Position numbers and translations under genes: made by a program
The notes under the pieces: generated by a model
The model's input: only the letters and a program-made list of their open reading frames with translations
The model's database searches: none
What the model was told of the DNA's origin: nothing
Origin: Ameyamaea chiangmaiensis
Lineage (GTDB): Bacteria; Pseudomonadota; Alphaproteobacteria; Acetobacterales; Acetobacteraceae
Reading direction: 5' to 3'
DNA: 64,000 nucleotides
Assembly: GCF_025995235.1 (NCBI RefSeq)
Contig: NZ_BAPT01000056.1
Location: forward strand, 248,001-312,000
In this document: one piece after another, positions 36,637-45,797 of the stretch
Position numbering within the stretch: the stretch's first letter is position 1
Layout: every line of letters begins with the position of its first letter

Positions 36637-37473
36637 TCAGTTGCTAAGCGGAACCGGCGGCGGCAGGCCACCCCCGGTGTTGAACCCGAGCGACGACGCG
36701 CCCGCCGTCGGTCGCGCATCCGCATAGCGCCGGGGCGTCTGCACCACGGCCGGACGCCAGGCGGCGACGGTGATCGCGGCCGGGTGCGCCGGATGATAGG
36801 GCACGGCCGGCGCTGGGGCTACCGCGGCAACCGTGACCGGGCGCGTCATGCGGGCATCGGGGGTCGCATGGTGGATGACCGGCGCATGCACGACGGCGGC
36901 CTCGGCAAGCTGCACCGGCTCCGGCGCGGCGGCGTCACGCGGCGCACGGACAGGTGCCGGACGGCGCGCCGCCACTTGGGCGACCTGCACGGGCTGCGTC
37001 GCCTGCGGACGTGGGGCCGGACGGTCCGCCTGTGCCACCAGCGCGGCGGCCGGTGGGGCGGTGTGCGCGGCGGGCGCGACCTTGGGGGCAGGTGCCGTCG
37101 TCCCGGGGCTGTAGGACTGGCCATGCGCGGCGGCAACGGCGGCACCGATCGCCTCGCGGGTATCGTCGATGGCCGGGGCGGAGCCGGGCGCGGGCAGGCG
37201 CTCTTCCAGACTGGCCATACGGATGAACTGCTCCGGCGCCATCGGGCGCAGCGACGGCAGGAAGCGCGTGGCCAGCGTGCTCAGACGGTCGGGCTGGTTC
37301 AGCAGCGCCCACTGCGTGCGCAGCATCGCCGTCTGCTGCCGGACTTGCTGGGTCTGGTCCACGATGTGGGTGATCTGCTGGTCCAGCACCGTCGTCTGAT
37401 GCTTCTTGCTGTAGAGGTACAGTCCGGAAAAACCGGCGAGCAGCGCGCAGAGAAGCGTGAAGGGCCTGATCAT
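36637..37473 (-). CDS. ftsL: FtsL-type division protein with a long Ala/Pro-rich extension
   Basis: Protein of 278 residues at the ftsL position between rsmH and ftsI. Residues 1-21 form a transmembrane helix, residues 22-70 a coiled coil (HQTTVLDQQITHIVDQ with Leu/Ile spacing), as in FtsL. The remaining 180 residues are Ala/Pro/Val/His-rich and low complexity, whereas typical FtsL has 90-130 residues. ATG overlaps the rsmH stop (ATGA). The assignment rests on position and topology, since FtsL sequences are poorly conserved. Confidence 0.8.
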   Translation of the reverse strand: MIRPFTLLCALLAGFSGLYLYSKKHQTTVLDQQITHIVDQTQQVRQQTAMLRTQWALLNQPDRLSTLATRFLPSLRPMAPEQFIRMASLEERLPAPGSAPAIDDTREAIGAAVAAAHGQSYSPGTTAPAPKVAPAAHTAPPAAALVAQADRPAPRPQATQPVQVAQVAARRPAPVRAPRDAAAPEPVQLAEAAVVHAPVIHHATPDARMTRPVTVAAVAPAPAVPYHPAHPAAITVAAWRPAVVQTPRRYADARPTAGASSLGFNTGGGLPPPVPLSN

Positions 37474-38495
37474 GAGCGATATTCCGGTGCGGGGACGACG
37501 GGACGCGCGGCAGGCGCGTGACGTTCAAGGGCACGCAGGCGGGCGCTGCGCGAACGGGGATTGCGGCGCGCTTCGTCCTGTGTCGGACGCACGGCCCGGC
37601 TGGTCAGAAGCGAGAATTCGGGACGGGCGGAGGCCGATGTCATGGCGCCCGGCGCGTGACGTGACGGGCCGGGGACGCGCCCCGTCGCCCCCTGCATCGC
37701 GCGCTTGATGATGCGGTCTTCGAGCGAGTGGAACGAGACGACGACCAGACGCCCGCCCGGGGCCAGCAGGTCCAGCGACTGCGCGATCGCCTGTTCGATC
37801 TGGGCGAGTTCGTCGTTGACGTGGATGCGCAGTCCCTGAAACGACCGGGTGGCCGGGTCGATGCCGGAGCGGTCGCCCGGAACGACGCGGCGGATGATCG
37901 CGGCAAGCTGGGCGGTGGTGGTAATCGGGGATTCTCCGCGCGCGGCAACGATGGCACTCGCGACTCGGCGCGCCTTCCGCTCTTCCCCATAATGATAGAA
38001 TATATCGGCGAGTTCTGCTTCCGAAACGTGATTGACCACGTCGGCGGCCGAGGGGCCGTCTCGGCCCATGCGCATGTCCAGCGGGCCGTCGGCGCGAAAG
38101 GAAAACCCACGCTCGGCTTCGTCGAGCTGAAACGACGACACGCCGAGGTCGAACACGATCCCGTCGACGGCCGAAACCCCGGCGTCGTGAAGCAGATCCG
38201 ACAGTGTGCCGAACGGGCCTTGCAGAATCTCAAGCCGGCGTTCGCCTTCGTGCCCGGCCAGCGCATCGGCCAGCGCGACACCGCGCGCGACGGCGTCCGG
38301 ATCGCGGTCGATCGCGCGCACGCCGCAGTGCGCTGCCGCCAGGATCGCGCGGGTATAGCCGCCGCCGCCGAACGTGCCGTCGACATACAGGCCGCCCGCG
38401 CGCGGGGCCAGGCTCTCCAGCACTTCGCCCATCATCACCGGAACGTGACCATCCGCTGCGGTGTCGAGCGGGGACCGGGCGTCGGCCGCCATCAT
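37470..38495 (-). CDS. rsmH: 16S rRNA m4C1402 methyltransferase RsmH
   Basis: SAM-dependent methyltransferase of 341 residues (MraW). The SAM site is YVDGTFGGGGYTRAIL, followed by DRDPDA, FDLGVSSFQLD and the C-terminal VVVSFHSLEDRIIK. The substrate-recognition insertion lies between them. ATG at 38495 overlaps the mraZ stop (ATGA); the much longer open frame to 39059 runs through mraZ and is not used. Confidence 0.96.
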   Translation of the reverse strand: MMAADARSPLDTAADGHVPVMMGEVLESLAPRAGGLYVDGTFGGGGYTRAILAAAHCGVRAIDRDPDAVARGVALADALAGHEGERRLEILQGPFGTLSDLLHDAGVSAVDGIVFDLGVSSFQLDEAERGFSFRADGPLDMRMGRDGPSAADVVNHVSEAELADIFYHYGEERKARRVASAIVAARGESPITTTAQLAAIIRRVVPGDRSGIDPATRSFQGLRIHVNDELAQIEQAIAQSLDLLAPGGRLVVVSFHSLEDRIIKRAMQGATGRVPGPSRHAPGAMTSASARPEFSLLTSRAVRPTQDEARRNPRSRSARLRALERHAPAARPVVPAPEYRS

Positions 38496-38950
38496 GCGGC
38501 ACCTCCGGGTGCGCGGGCGGCCTGACGCGACCGGTCGCGGGCCTGGGACCGGCGCGTTTCGGCCGCGGCGGGTTCCCAGATCTGGAAGATGCGCCCCAGC
38601 CCCATGAAGGCCACGCTGTCGGTCAGTCCGGCATGCGCGCGCAGGGCCTCGGGCAGGACGATGCGCCCCTCGCGGTCGGCGTCGATCGGGAAGGCGTCCG
38701 CATACAGCGCGGCGGCGAGGTCTTCGTGTTCGTCGGAAAAGACGTCGATCGCATCCAGCGGCTGCGCCAGCGTGGCGAACGCGACGACCGGCCAGGCCTC
38801 GATGCAGGGGTGAATGTGGGAGGGGCGGAGAATCACCAGCGGCTCGCCCTCGGTCGCCCGGGCGCGCAAGGCCGTCCGAAACCCAGCCGGGATCGAAACC
38901 CTGCCCTTGGCGTCGAAGCGGTTCTGATGCGTGCCGAGAAACACACTCAC
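38492..38950 (-). CDS. mraZ: Transcriptional regulator MraZ
   Basis: DNA-binding protein of 152 residues with two SpoVT/AbrB-like repeats: FLGTHQNRFDAKGRVSIPAG and FPIDADREGRIVLPEA. MraZ represses its own dcw operon in E. coli through repeated TGGGA-type sites. The start codon is GTG at 38950. The last 25 residues are Arg/Ala-rich and probably disordered. It is the first gene of the cluster, and candidate operator repeats lie 57-91 bp upstream. Confidence 0.95.
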   Translation of the reverse strand: MSVFLGTHQNRFDAKGRVSIPAGFRTALRARATEGEPLVILRPSHIHPCIEAWPVVAFATLAQPLDAIDVFSDEHEDLAAALYADAFPIDADREGRIVLPEALRAHAGLTDSVAFMGLGRIFQIWEPAAAETRRSQARDRSRQAARAPGGAA

Positions 38951-39006
38951 TCTGTCCTGCCTCTCCTGGTGTGTCCGGGGCGCACGGGACGGAAGGGCAG
39001 TGTGCG

Positions 39007-39041
39007 CGGGATAACATGGGATAGCATGGGATTTTGTGGGA
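39007..39041 (-). promoter_or_regulatory. Candidate MraZ operator: four repeats at 10-bp period
   Basis: On the plus strand CGGGA (39007), TGGGA (39017), TGGGA (39027) and TGGGA (39037) recur exactly every 10 bp with 5-nt spacers. The spacing and motif match the TGGGA-N5 repeats described as MraZ sites in E. coli. Relative to mraZ the repeats read on the opposite strand. They cover the spacer and -10 of the predicted dcw promoter. Confidence 0.8.
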
Positions 39042-39047
39042 GGTCAA
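39018..39047 (-). promoter_or_regulatory. Predicted dcw promoter
   Basis: On the minus strand, TTGACC (39042-39047) is followed after 17-18 bases by CTATCC or TATCCC (39018-39024). The -35 is good and the -10 weak. The repeats at 39007-39041 overlap it, as expected for a repressed promoter. Confidence 0.5.
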
Positions 39048-39263
39048 ACTAAAGCGCATGTCTTTTCGGCAGAAAACCGCGTTTTTTCATACCTCTGCGA
39101 GCACTGTTTCGTGCTTTACCTTATCTTCATCAGTCCTTCTCAATAATGCCCGGTTTCATGCTGATGTTCTTTATTTGTTCTTAACAGATTTTCTCTATGC
39201 CGAAGGGAGTCCCATGCCGGCCGCCCATGCGGTCCCACGCACGGATATCTGGGGAGGGGGGTC
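39048..39263. other. AT-rich region between the dcw promoter and rnpB
   Basis: About 215 bp with lower GC than its surroundings, especially 39060-39200. No gene or hairpin with a T run was recognised. It separates the leftward dcw promoter from the 3' end of the RNase P RNA gene. Confidence 0.4.
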
Positions 39264-39674
<411 letters not shown>

Positions 39675-39773
39675 CCGGAACGTGGCGGGAGCGGCGGGCC
39701 GCGTCAAGGGCGAATTTCGGGTGTGCACCGCGCGCTCTTGGCTCCCCGCGCGAAGTGGGGTCAGATAGGGCGA

Positions 39774-40808
39774 ATGGACACACAGACTTTGCCTGCGCGC
39801 CCGGACCTGGTGTCCCGGCTGCTTCTCGCGTCGCTGGCCCGCCGGCGGCACCGGGGAAAGAGGCGCCGGGCCCCCGTTCACACCGCTACGCCACTCGACG
39901 CTCCGCCCGGGCCGGTGGCGTTTCCGCCGCCCAACGACCCGGAGGCGGCCGAGGCGGCGCTTGCGACGTTGCGGCGGATGACGGACCGCCCCTGTTTTCC
40001 GCAGGCGCTGTCGTCGATGCAGGTGCGTCGGGTCCTGCACCTGCGTGTTCCCGGGGCCGAGGGCCTGCGCCCCGCGCGGCTGTATGTGCCCTGGGGGCGG
40101 CCGCGCGGGATCATCCTGTTTCTGCATGGTGGCGGGTTCGTCCATTGCGGCCTGAACTCGCATCACGGGATCTGCTGCCGCCTGGCCCGGCAGTCCGGGG
40201 CGGTGGTGCTGTCGTTCGATTACCGTCTGGCGCCCGAACACCCGTTTCCGGCTGGCCTCGACGATTGTCGGGCGGCGCTGCGTTTCATAAGTGGCGAGGC
40301 ATGGCGCTGGGGCGGTCGCGTCGCTGTCGCGGGTGACAGTGCCGGTGGCACTCTGGCGGCCGTGCTGGCGCAGGACGCCCGGTTGGGGGCGGCGGAGGTT
40401 GCGGCGCAACTGCTGTTCTATCCGTCGCTGTATGGCGCGCGGGAGTCGGAATCCAGCGCCCGCTGTGCCGAGGGTTATCTCCTGACCACGCGGTTGATGC
40501 GTTGGTATGGCGAGCACTATGTGCGGCGGGAGGAGGACCTGACCGATCCGGGTTTTGCGCCCGGTCTGGCGGACGATGTAAGCGGCCTCGCTCCGGCGAT
40601 CATCGTAACGGCGGGGTTTGACCCGCTGTGTGACGATGGTCGGGATTATGCGCGACGGTTGTCCGACGCTGGCGTGCCCGTTCGCTATCGCTGTCTGCGC
40701 GGGTCGATCCATGGTGTGCTGAATTTCTACAGCTTCATGCGCGCGGGTCGTGCGGCGATCCGTTTCGGTGCCCGTGGCCTTCGTGTCTGGTTGCGCTCGC
40801 CGTCCTGA
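39774..40808 (+). CDS. Alpha/beta hydrolase, hormone-sensitive-lipase family esterase
   Basis: Protein of 344 residues in esterase family IV. The oxyanion hole is HGGGF, the nucleophile elbow is GDSAGG, the acid is in GFDPLCDDG and the His in GSIHGV. No signal peptide; about 50 residues before the core are Arg-rich. The frame begins at 39723, but the ATG at 39774 avoids overlap with the likely rnpB promoter. Natural substrate unknown, probably short-chain esters. Confidence 0.88.
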   Translation: MDTQTLPARPDLVSRLLLASLARRRHRGKRRRAPVHTATPLDAPPGPVAFPPPNDPEAAEAALATLRRMTDRPCFPQALSSMQVRRVLHLRVPGAEGLRPARLYVPWGRPRGIILFLHGGGFVHCGLNSHHGICCRLARQSGAVVLSFDYRLAPEHPFPAGLDDCRAALRFISGEAWRWGGRVAVAGDSAGGTLAAVLAQDARLGAAEVAAQLLFYPSLYGARESESSARCAEGYLLTTRLMRWYGEHYVRREEDLTDPGFAPGLADDVSGLAPAIIVTAGFDPLCDDGRDYARRLSDAGVPVRYRCLRGSIHGVLNFYSFMRAGRAAIRFGARGLRVWLRSPS

Positions 40809-40834
40809 CCGGGGCGCCGCCAGTTCCTCGCGGC

Positions 40835-42370
40835 TTACGGAAAAAACCGCGTCGCCGGTTCGTCGATCCGGGGTGGCAGGTCCGGCGTATCGGTTTTCAG
40901 GCCATAGACCACGACCTGCCGCCAGCTGTTATCGTAGCGATACAGGACACGGTAGTCGGACCTGAGGACGCTGTAGAGGGCCGCACGCGCATCGCGATTT
41001 TCCTCCTGGTATGCGGGTTCGGCCGTCATCACCCGATCAGGGCGTGTGGCCATGATGCGCCGCACTTCGGCCGTCTGGTCGATGCCGACCGCACCGCGCT
41101 CTGTCTGCTGGTTCAGGTGGCCGGGAAACGGATGGTCGGTGGGCAGGCAGGAGCTCGTGACGTCATAGAGCGCGGGCCAGCCATCATAGACAAACAGGCA
41201 GCCGCGATGTCCGGCGACCGCGGCGACCGCGTGATCGAGATTGATCGCGCGTCCGAACGATATCTGGTGTTTGTAGAGTTGGCGTTGTCCGGCGACGAAG
41301 CCCAGAACCGCAAGTGTCAGGAGTACGACACGTCCCCATCGCCAACGCCACAGCGGGGCGGCGCACAATGCCAGGGGCGCGAACAGTGGAAGCGCGTAGT
41401 GGCCGTACCAGGTCCCAAAAACGGCAACCGCCAGCAGTGCCACCAACGACCATAGATCGAGAAGGGCCAGATCGGCTGTCTGGTCCGACGCGGGTTCCCG
41501 GCATGCGGCGATGCGTCGGATCGGGATACAGACCAGCAACGGCAGGACGTTCTTGGTCATGTGGGCCAGGCGCATATGCGTCGTGACGGGCGATTCGTGT
41601 CCCCGGTGCGCAATCGATCCCGCATTGGCGAACCACCAGGCGTCGAAATGACCGATCGCGGCGTAGCACGCCCCGGCGATGGCCGTCGGCAGAGCGGCCA
41701 TCGTCATCCACAGAGCGGCATCGACGGCCAGCGCGGGAATGGAACGGCCTTGGCGACGGCTGAACCATAGCAGCGCGAGGCCGGCAAAGATGCCTTCGAA
41801 GATGGCTGTATATTTGATCTGCATGGCGAGGCCGAACAACGCCATGACGGCCATGCCGGGCGCGCGCAGAGTGCCCTGCCGCGCGAGACCGTCGCGGTGG
41901 CGAAACAGCACGATGGCCATCGCTGCGGTGACAAGCAGGGTATAATAGACCGGCGTCTGTCCCCCCTCGCCCTCGGCGAGGTCGAGCCACAGGATATACA
42001 GCACGGCGGACACCAGTGCGCCCGCTGCGGGGGCCACACGCCGGCCCATCAGGAACACCAGAATGGCCGTGCCGCACACGGACAGCAGGGCGGCGATCTG
42101 ATAGGCCCAGACCCCGTCGCCCCCCGGCAGGCGAAAGGCCGCGAACAGAACGAACAGGCCAAGCGGCTTGCGGTCCCAGATATCGACATAGGGCAGCGCC
42201 CCATGCAGCAGCCGGCCGCCGACCAGACGGTAGAATTGTTCGTCGAGCGACACCAGCGGGTTGCCGAACGTGCGCCAGCGGGCCAGCACGGCCGTCAGGA
42301 CCAGACAGAGTACGACGACAGGCAAGCCCGGCCCCTCGTCTCGACCCGTGGTCGCGCGGGCGGTGTCCAT
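40835..42370 (-). CDS. GT39-type membrane glycosyltransferase
   Basis: Protein of 511 residues with about ten to twelve transmembrane helices. The first periplasmic loop reads SLDEQFYRLVGGRLLHG and then YVDIWDRKPLG, the DE..Y and D.KPP pattern of the ArnT/PMT-like GT39 family that uses polyprenyl-linked sugars. The frame extends to 42418, but GAGG just before the ATG at 42370 favours the shorter form. No partner gene adjoins it; acceptor and sugar are unknown. It follows petA on the same strand after 53 bp. Confidence 0.8.
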   Translation of the reverse strand: MDTARATTGRDEGPGLPVVVLCLVLTAVLARWRTFGNPLVSLDEQFYRLVGGRLLHGALPYVDIWDRKPLGLFVLFAAFRLPGGDGVWAYQIAALLSVCGTAILVFLMGRRVAPAAGALVSAVLYILWLDLAEGEGGQTPVYYTLLVTAAMAIVLFRHRDGLARQGTLRAPGMAVMALFGLAMQIKYTAIFEGIFAGLALLWFSRRQGRSIPALAVDAALWMTMAALPTAIAGACYAAIGHFDAWWFANAGSIAHRGHESPVTTHMRLAHMTKNVLPLLVCIPIRRIAACREPASDQTADLALLDLWSLVALLAVAVFGTWYGHYALPLFAPLALCAAPLWRWRWGRVVLLTLAVLGFVAGQRQLYKHQISFGRAINLDHAVAAVAGHRGCLFVYDGWPALYDVTSSCLPTDHPFPGHLNQQTERGAVGIDQTAEVRRIMATRPDRVMTAEPAYQEENRDARAALYSVLRSDYRVLYRYDNSWRQVVVYGLKTDTPDLPPRIDEPATRFFP

Positions 42371-42423
42371 GAGAAGACCTCGGTCAGAAAGGCAGGGGGT
42401 GCGCCGCCGGAGCGGCACGGTCG

Positions 42424-43050
42424 TCAGATCTGGACGATATCGCCGAAGTCGAATGTCTCGCCTGGCGGATTTTCACCCACCCGCAGCGTGCCCGGGGCCA
42501 TCATATGGTGGGGGGGAACCGGCAGGTTGTACGGCGCGGGCGCGCCCTTGAAGACGCGTCCGGCAAGATCGAATTTCGAGCCATGGCACGGACAGGCGTA
42601 GCCGCCCGGCCAGTTTTCGATCGGGATCGAGGCACTGGCGTCAGGCATGTAGCCCGGCACGCAGCCGAGATGAGTGCACACGCCGACGACCACACCGTAT
42701 TCGGGCGACAGGGAGCGGTGCCAGTTCGCGGCATAGGGCGGCTGCTGATGCGCGGAAGACGCGGCATCGCGCAGGCGTGGCGCCAGAGCCGGCTGCTTCA
42801 GGGCGGCCAGCGCCGCCGGCGTCCGGCGCGTGATGAACACGGGGTTGCCCCGCCAGACGATCGCGATCTGCTGGCCCGGCTTCATGGCCGAGACGTCGAC
42901 ATCGATCGGCAGGCGCCCGACATCTGTGCCCGCGGGCCGCAGGCTGTCGAGAAACGGCCACGCGAAGGCGCCGACACCCACCGCTGCCGTTGCCGTGGTG
43001 GCAAGGGTCAGGAAATCACGCCGGGGCAGGGGGGCGGCTTGGCTGTCCAT
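42424..43050 (-). CDS. petA: Ubiquinol-cytochrome c reductase Rieske subunit PetA
   Basis: Rieske 2Fe-2S protein of 208 residues, a subunit of the cytochrome bc1 complex. A twin-Arg-type N-terminus (PRRDFLTLAT) with one transmembrane helix (about 17-35) anchors the head in the periplasm. Cluster ligands are in CTHLGC (C125, H127; C130 disulfide) and CPCHGS (C153, H156; C155 disulfide), so it looks functional. Cytochrome b (petB) and c1 (petC), normally just downstream, are not next to it; a GT39 gene follows instead. Confidence 0.93.
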   Translation of the reverse strand: MDSQAAPLPRRDFLTLATTATAAVGVGAFAWPFLDSLRPAGTDVGRLPIDVDVSAMKPGQQIAIVWRGNPVFITRRTPAALAALKQPALAPRLRDAASSAHQQPPYAANWHRSLSPEYGVVVGVCTHLGCVPGYMPDASASIPIENWPGGYACPCHGSKFDLAGRVFKGAPAPYNLPVPPHHMMAPGTLRVGENPPGETFDFGDIVQI

Positions 43051-43172
43051 CGAAGGCTCCAGAAGCGGTCGTTGCCCGTTGTCCTAGCGGCACGATCGGC
43101 CGTCGGGCAAGCGCGAATCCGGTAACCGAAGCTGTCGTCCCTGACAGCCCCGTTACGCGGTCGTCACGCCGC

Positions 43173-43613
43173 CTACGGCAGCAGGTGGAACGTGCCTGGT
43201 GTGCCCTTGTCGGTTTCAATGACGCCATCGGGGCGATCGACGCGCACGGTCATCAGTTTGGGCAGATCCTTTGGATCGCCGCTGCAACTGCCAGTGTGCT
43301 TCTGAAGCACCTCGATCAGGGTCGCGTTCATCGGCGAGTTGCCGTCGACGATGAACAGCAGGCATCGGCCCGGCGTGCCGTCGGTGACGCCCTTGTGCGG
43401 CAGGACGACCCGCAGATGCTCCACCAGCGCGGTGTTGTCGAACCAGCTTGTCTGGGAGAACGTCAGCTTGTCGGCCGCCTGGTCGAGCCAGCCCATACGC
43501 ATCAGCACCACGGCCAGCAGACCGGCCGGCAGAACCAAAAGCAGCCGGCGGACGATATGTTGCCGCAGGGTGCGCCGGGGGCGGGGGGCCCCGGACCGTC
43601 GCAGGACAGACAT
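43173..43613 (-). CDS. Membrane-anchored protein of unknown function, downstream of zwf
   Basis: Protein of 146 residues with a basic start (SVLRRSGAPRPRRTLR) and one transmembrane helix near residues 24-40; the rest should be periplasmic. It contains GRCLLFIVDGNSPMNATLIE and two Cys (in GRCL and GSCS) that could form a disulfide. I do not recognise the family. It begins five bases after the zwf stop on the same strand, so it is probably cotranscribed with zwf. The frame is open to 43763, inside zwf, but the ATG at 43613 is preferred. Confidence 0.65.
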   Translation of the reverse strand: MSVLRRSGAPRPRRTLRQHIVRRLLLVLPAGLLAVVLMRMGWLDQAADKLTFSQTSWFDNTALVEHLRVVLPHKGVTDGTPGRCLLFIVDGNSPMNATLIEVLQKHTGSCSGDPKDLPKLMTVRVDRPDGVIETDKGTPGTFHLLP

Positions 43614-43618
43614 CGTGT

Positions 43619-45097
<1,479 letters not shown>

Positions 45098-45218
45098 TGG
45101 ACGGTCCTCCTCAAGACGGGGTGCGCCGATAGCGGAGGCTGAGGCAGACTGCACGCAGCGGCCGTTGAGCACCCGTCGGGCATGGCGAAGGGCCTGATGG
45201 CCCGTGTTCTCATGTCTG

Positions 45219-45247
45219 GTTTGTTCTGCGCGTAGGGCGACTGTCAA
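45219..45247 (-). promoter_or_regulatory. Possible zwf promoter
   Basis: On the minus strand a perfect TTGACA (45242-45247) is followed 17 bases on by ACAAAC (45219-45224), about 120 bp upstream of the TTG start. The -35 is excellent and the -10 poor. Confidence 0.35.
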
Positions 45248-45303
45248 GAGATCCGGACGTCCGGGGGCAGTCGGGGCGGCGACGGGGGTGGCTGCGCGCG
45301 CGA

Positions 45304-45333
45304 TTGACCGCAGGGGGGCGGAGAGGCGATAAG
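45304..45333 (+). promoter_or_regulatory. Predicted gapR promoter
   Basis: TTGACC (45304-45309) and CGATAA/GATAAG (45327-45333) are separated by 17-18 bases, 36 bp before the gapR ATG. Confidence 0.5.
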
Positions 45334-45368
45334 GCCCGCCGGGTCGTCCATAGACGAAGGAGAGCAAC

Positions 45369-45641
45369 ATGGACCAGGACAGCTTCGCCGAGGACGACAA
45401 GACCTCGACCGGCGGGATCGCCGCCGACCGGCTGCGCAGCATCATCGAGCGGATCGAGCGCCTCGAGGAAGAGCGCAAGGCCCTCGCCAGCGACATCAAG
45501 GACATCTACACCGAAGCGAAGTCGGCCGGTTTCGAGCCCGCGATCATTCGCCAGCTGATCCGCATGCGCAAGCGCGAGCCGGCGGACGTGGAAGAAGAGG
45601 AAACGCTGCTCGACATCTATCGTCGCGCGCTGGGAATGTGA
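45369..45641 (+). CDS. gapR: GapR-family nucleoid protein (DUF2312)
   Basis: Protein of 90 residues. Residues 19-50 form a coiled coil (DRLRSIIERIERLEEERKAL) and the rest a short helical, Arg/Lys-rich segment (EPAIIRQLIRMRKRE). This is the DUF2312 family; its Caulobacter member GapR clamps overtwisted AT-rich DNA and supports replication and transcription. Strong AGGAG six to seven bases before the ATG. It is a single gene with its own promoter, divergent from zwf. Confidence 0.9.
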   Translation: MDQDSFAEDDKTSTGGIAADRLRSIIERIERLEEERKALASDIKDIYTEAKSAGFEPAIIRQLIRMRKREPADVEEEETLLDIYRRALGM

Positions 45642-45699
45642 GGATTCGCGCCTGCGACGCGCCGGCGCCAAAAAAAAATACAGTCTGTCTCTTGCTGAA

Positions 45700-45729
45700 T
45701 TGTTCATCAGTTTTTCAGCGTCATAAAAT
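45700..45729 (+). promoter_or_regulatory. Possible promoter of the TonB receptor operon
   Basis: TTGTTC (45700-45705) and TAAAAT (45724-45729) are 18 bases apart in an AT-rich patch 70-100 bp before the receptor gene. The -10 matches consensus at five of six bases. Confidence 0.4.
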
Positions 45730-45797
45730 CTTCACGTGACCTTGAGGCGGATGCGCATAGTTTCCCGAGCGTCTTTGGACTGGAGCGGGAACCAACT

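Noticed and set aside
38496..39059. Extension of rsmH to a 529-codon frame
   Set aside because: It would run through mraZ and its promoter; the ATGA overlap at 38492-38495 gives the normal start.
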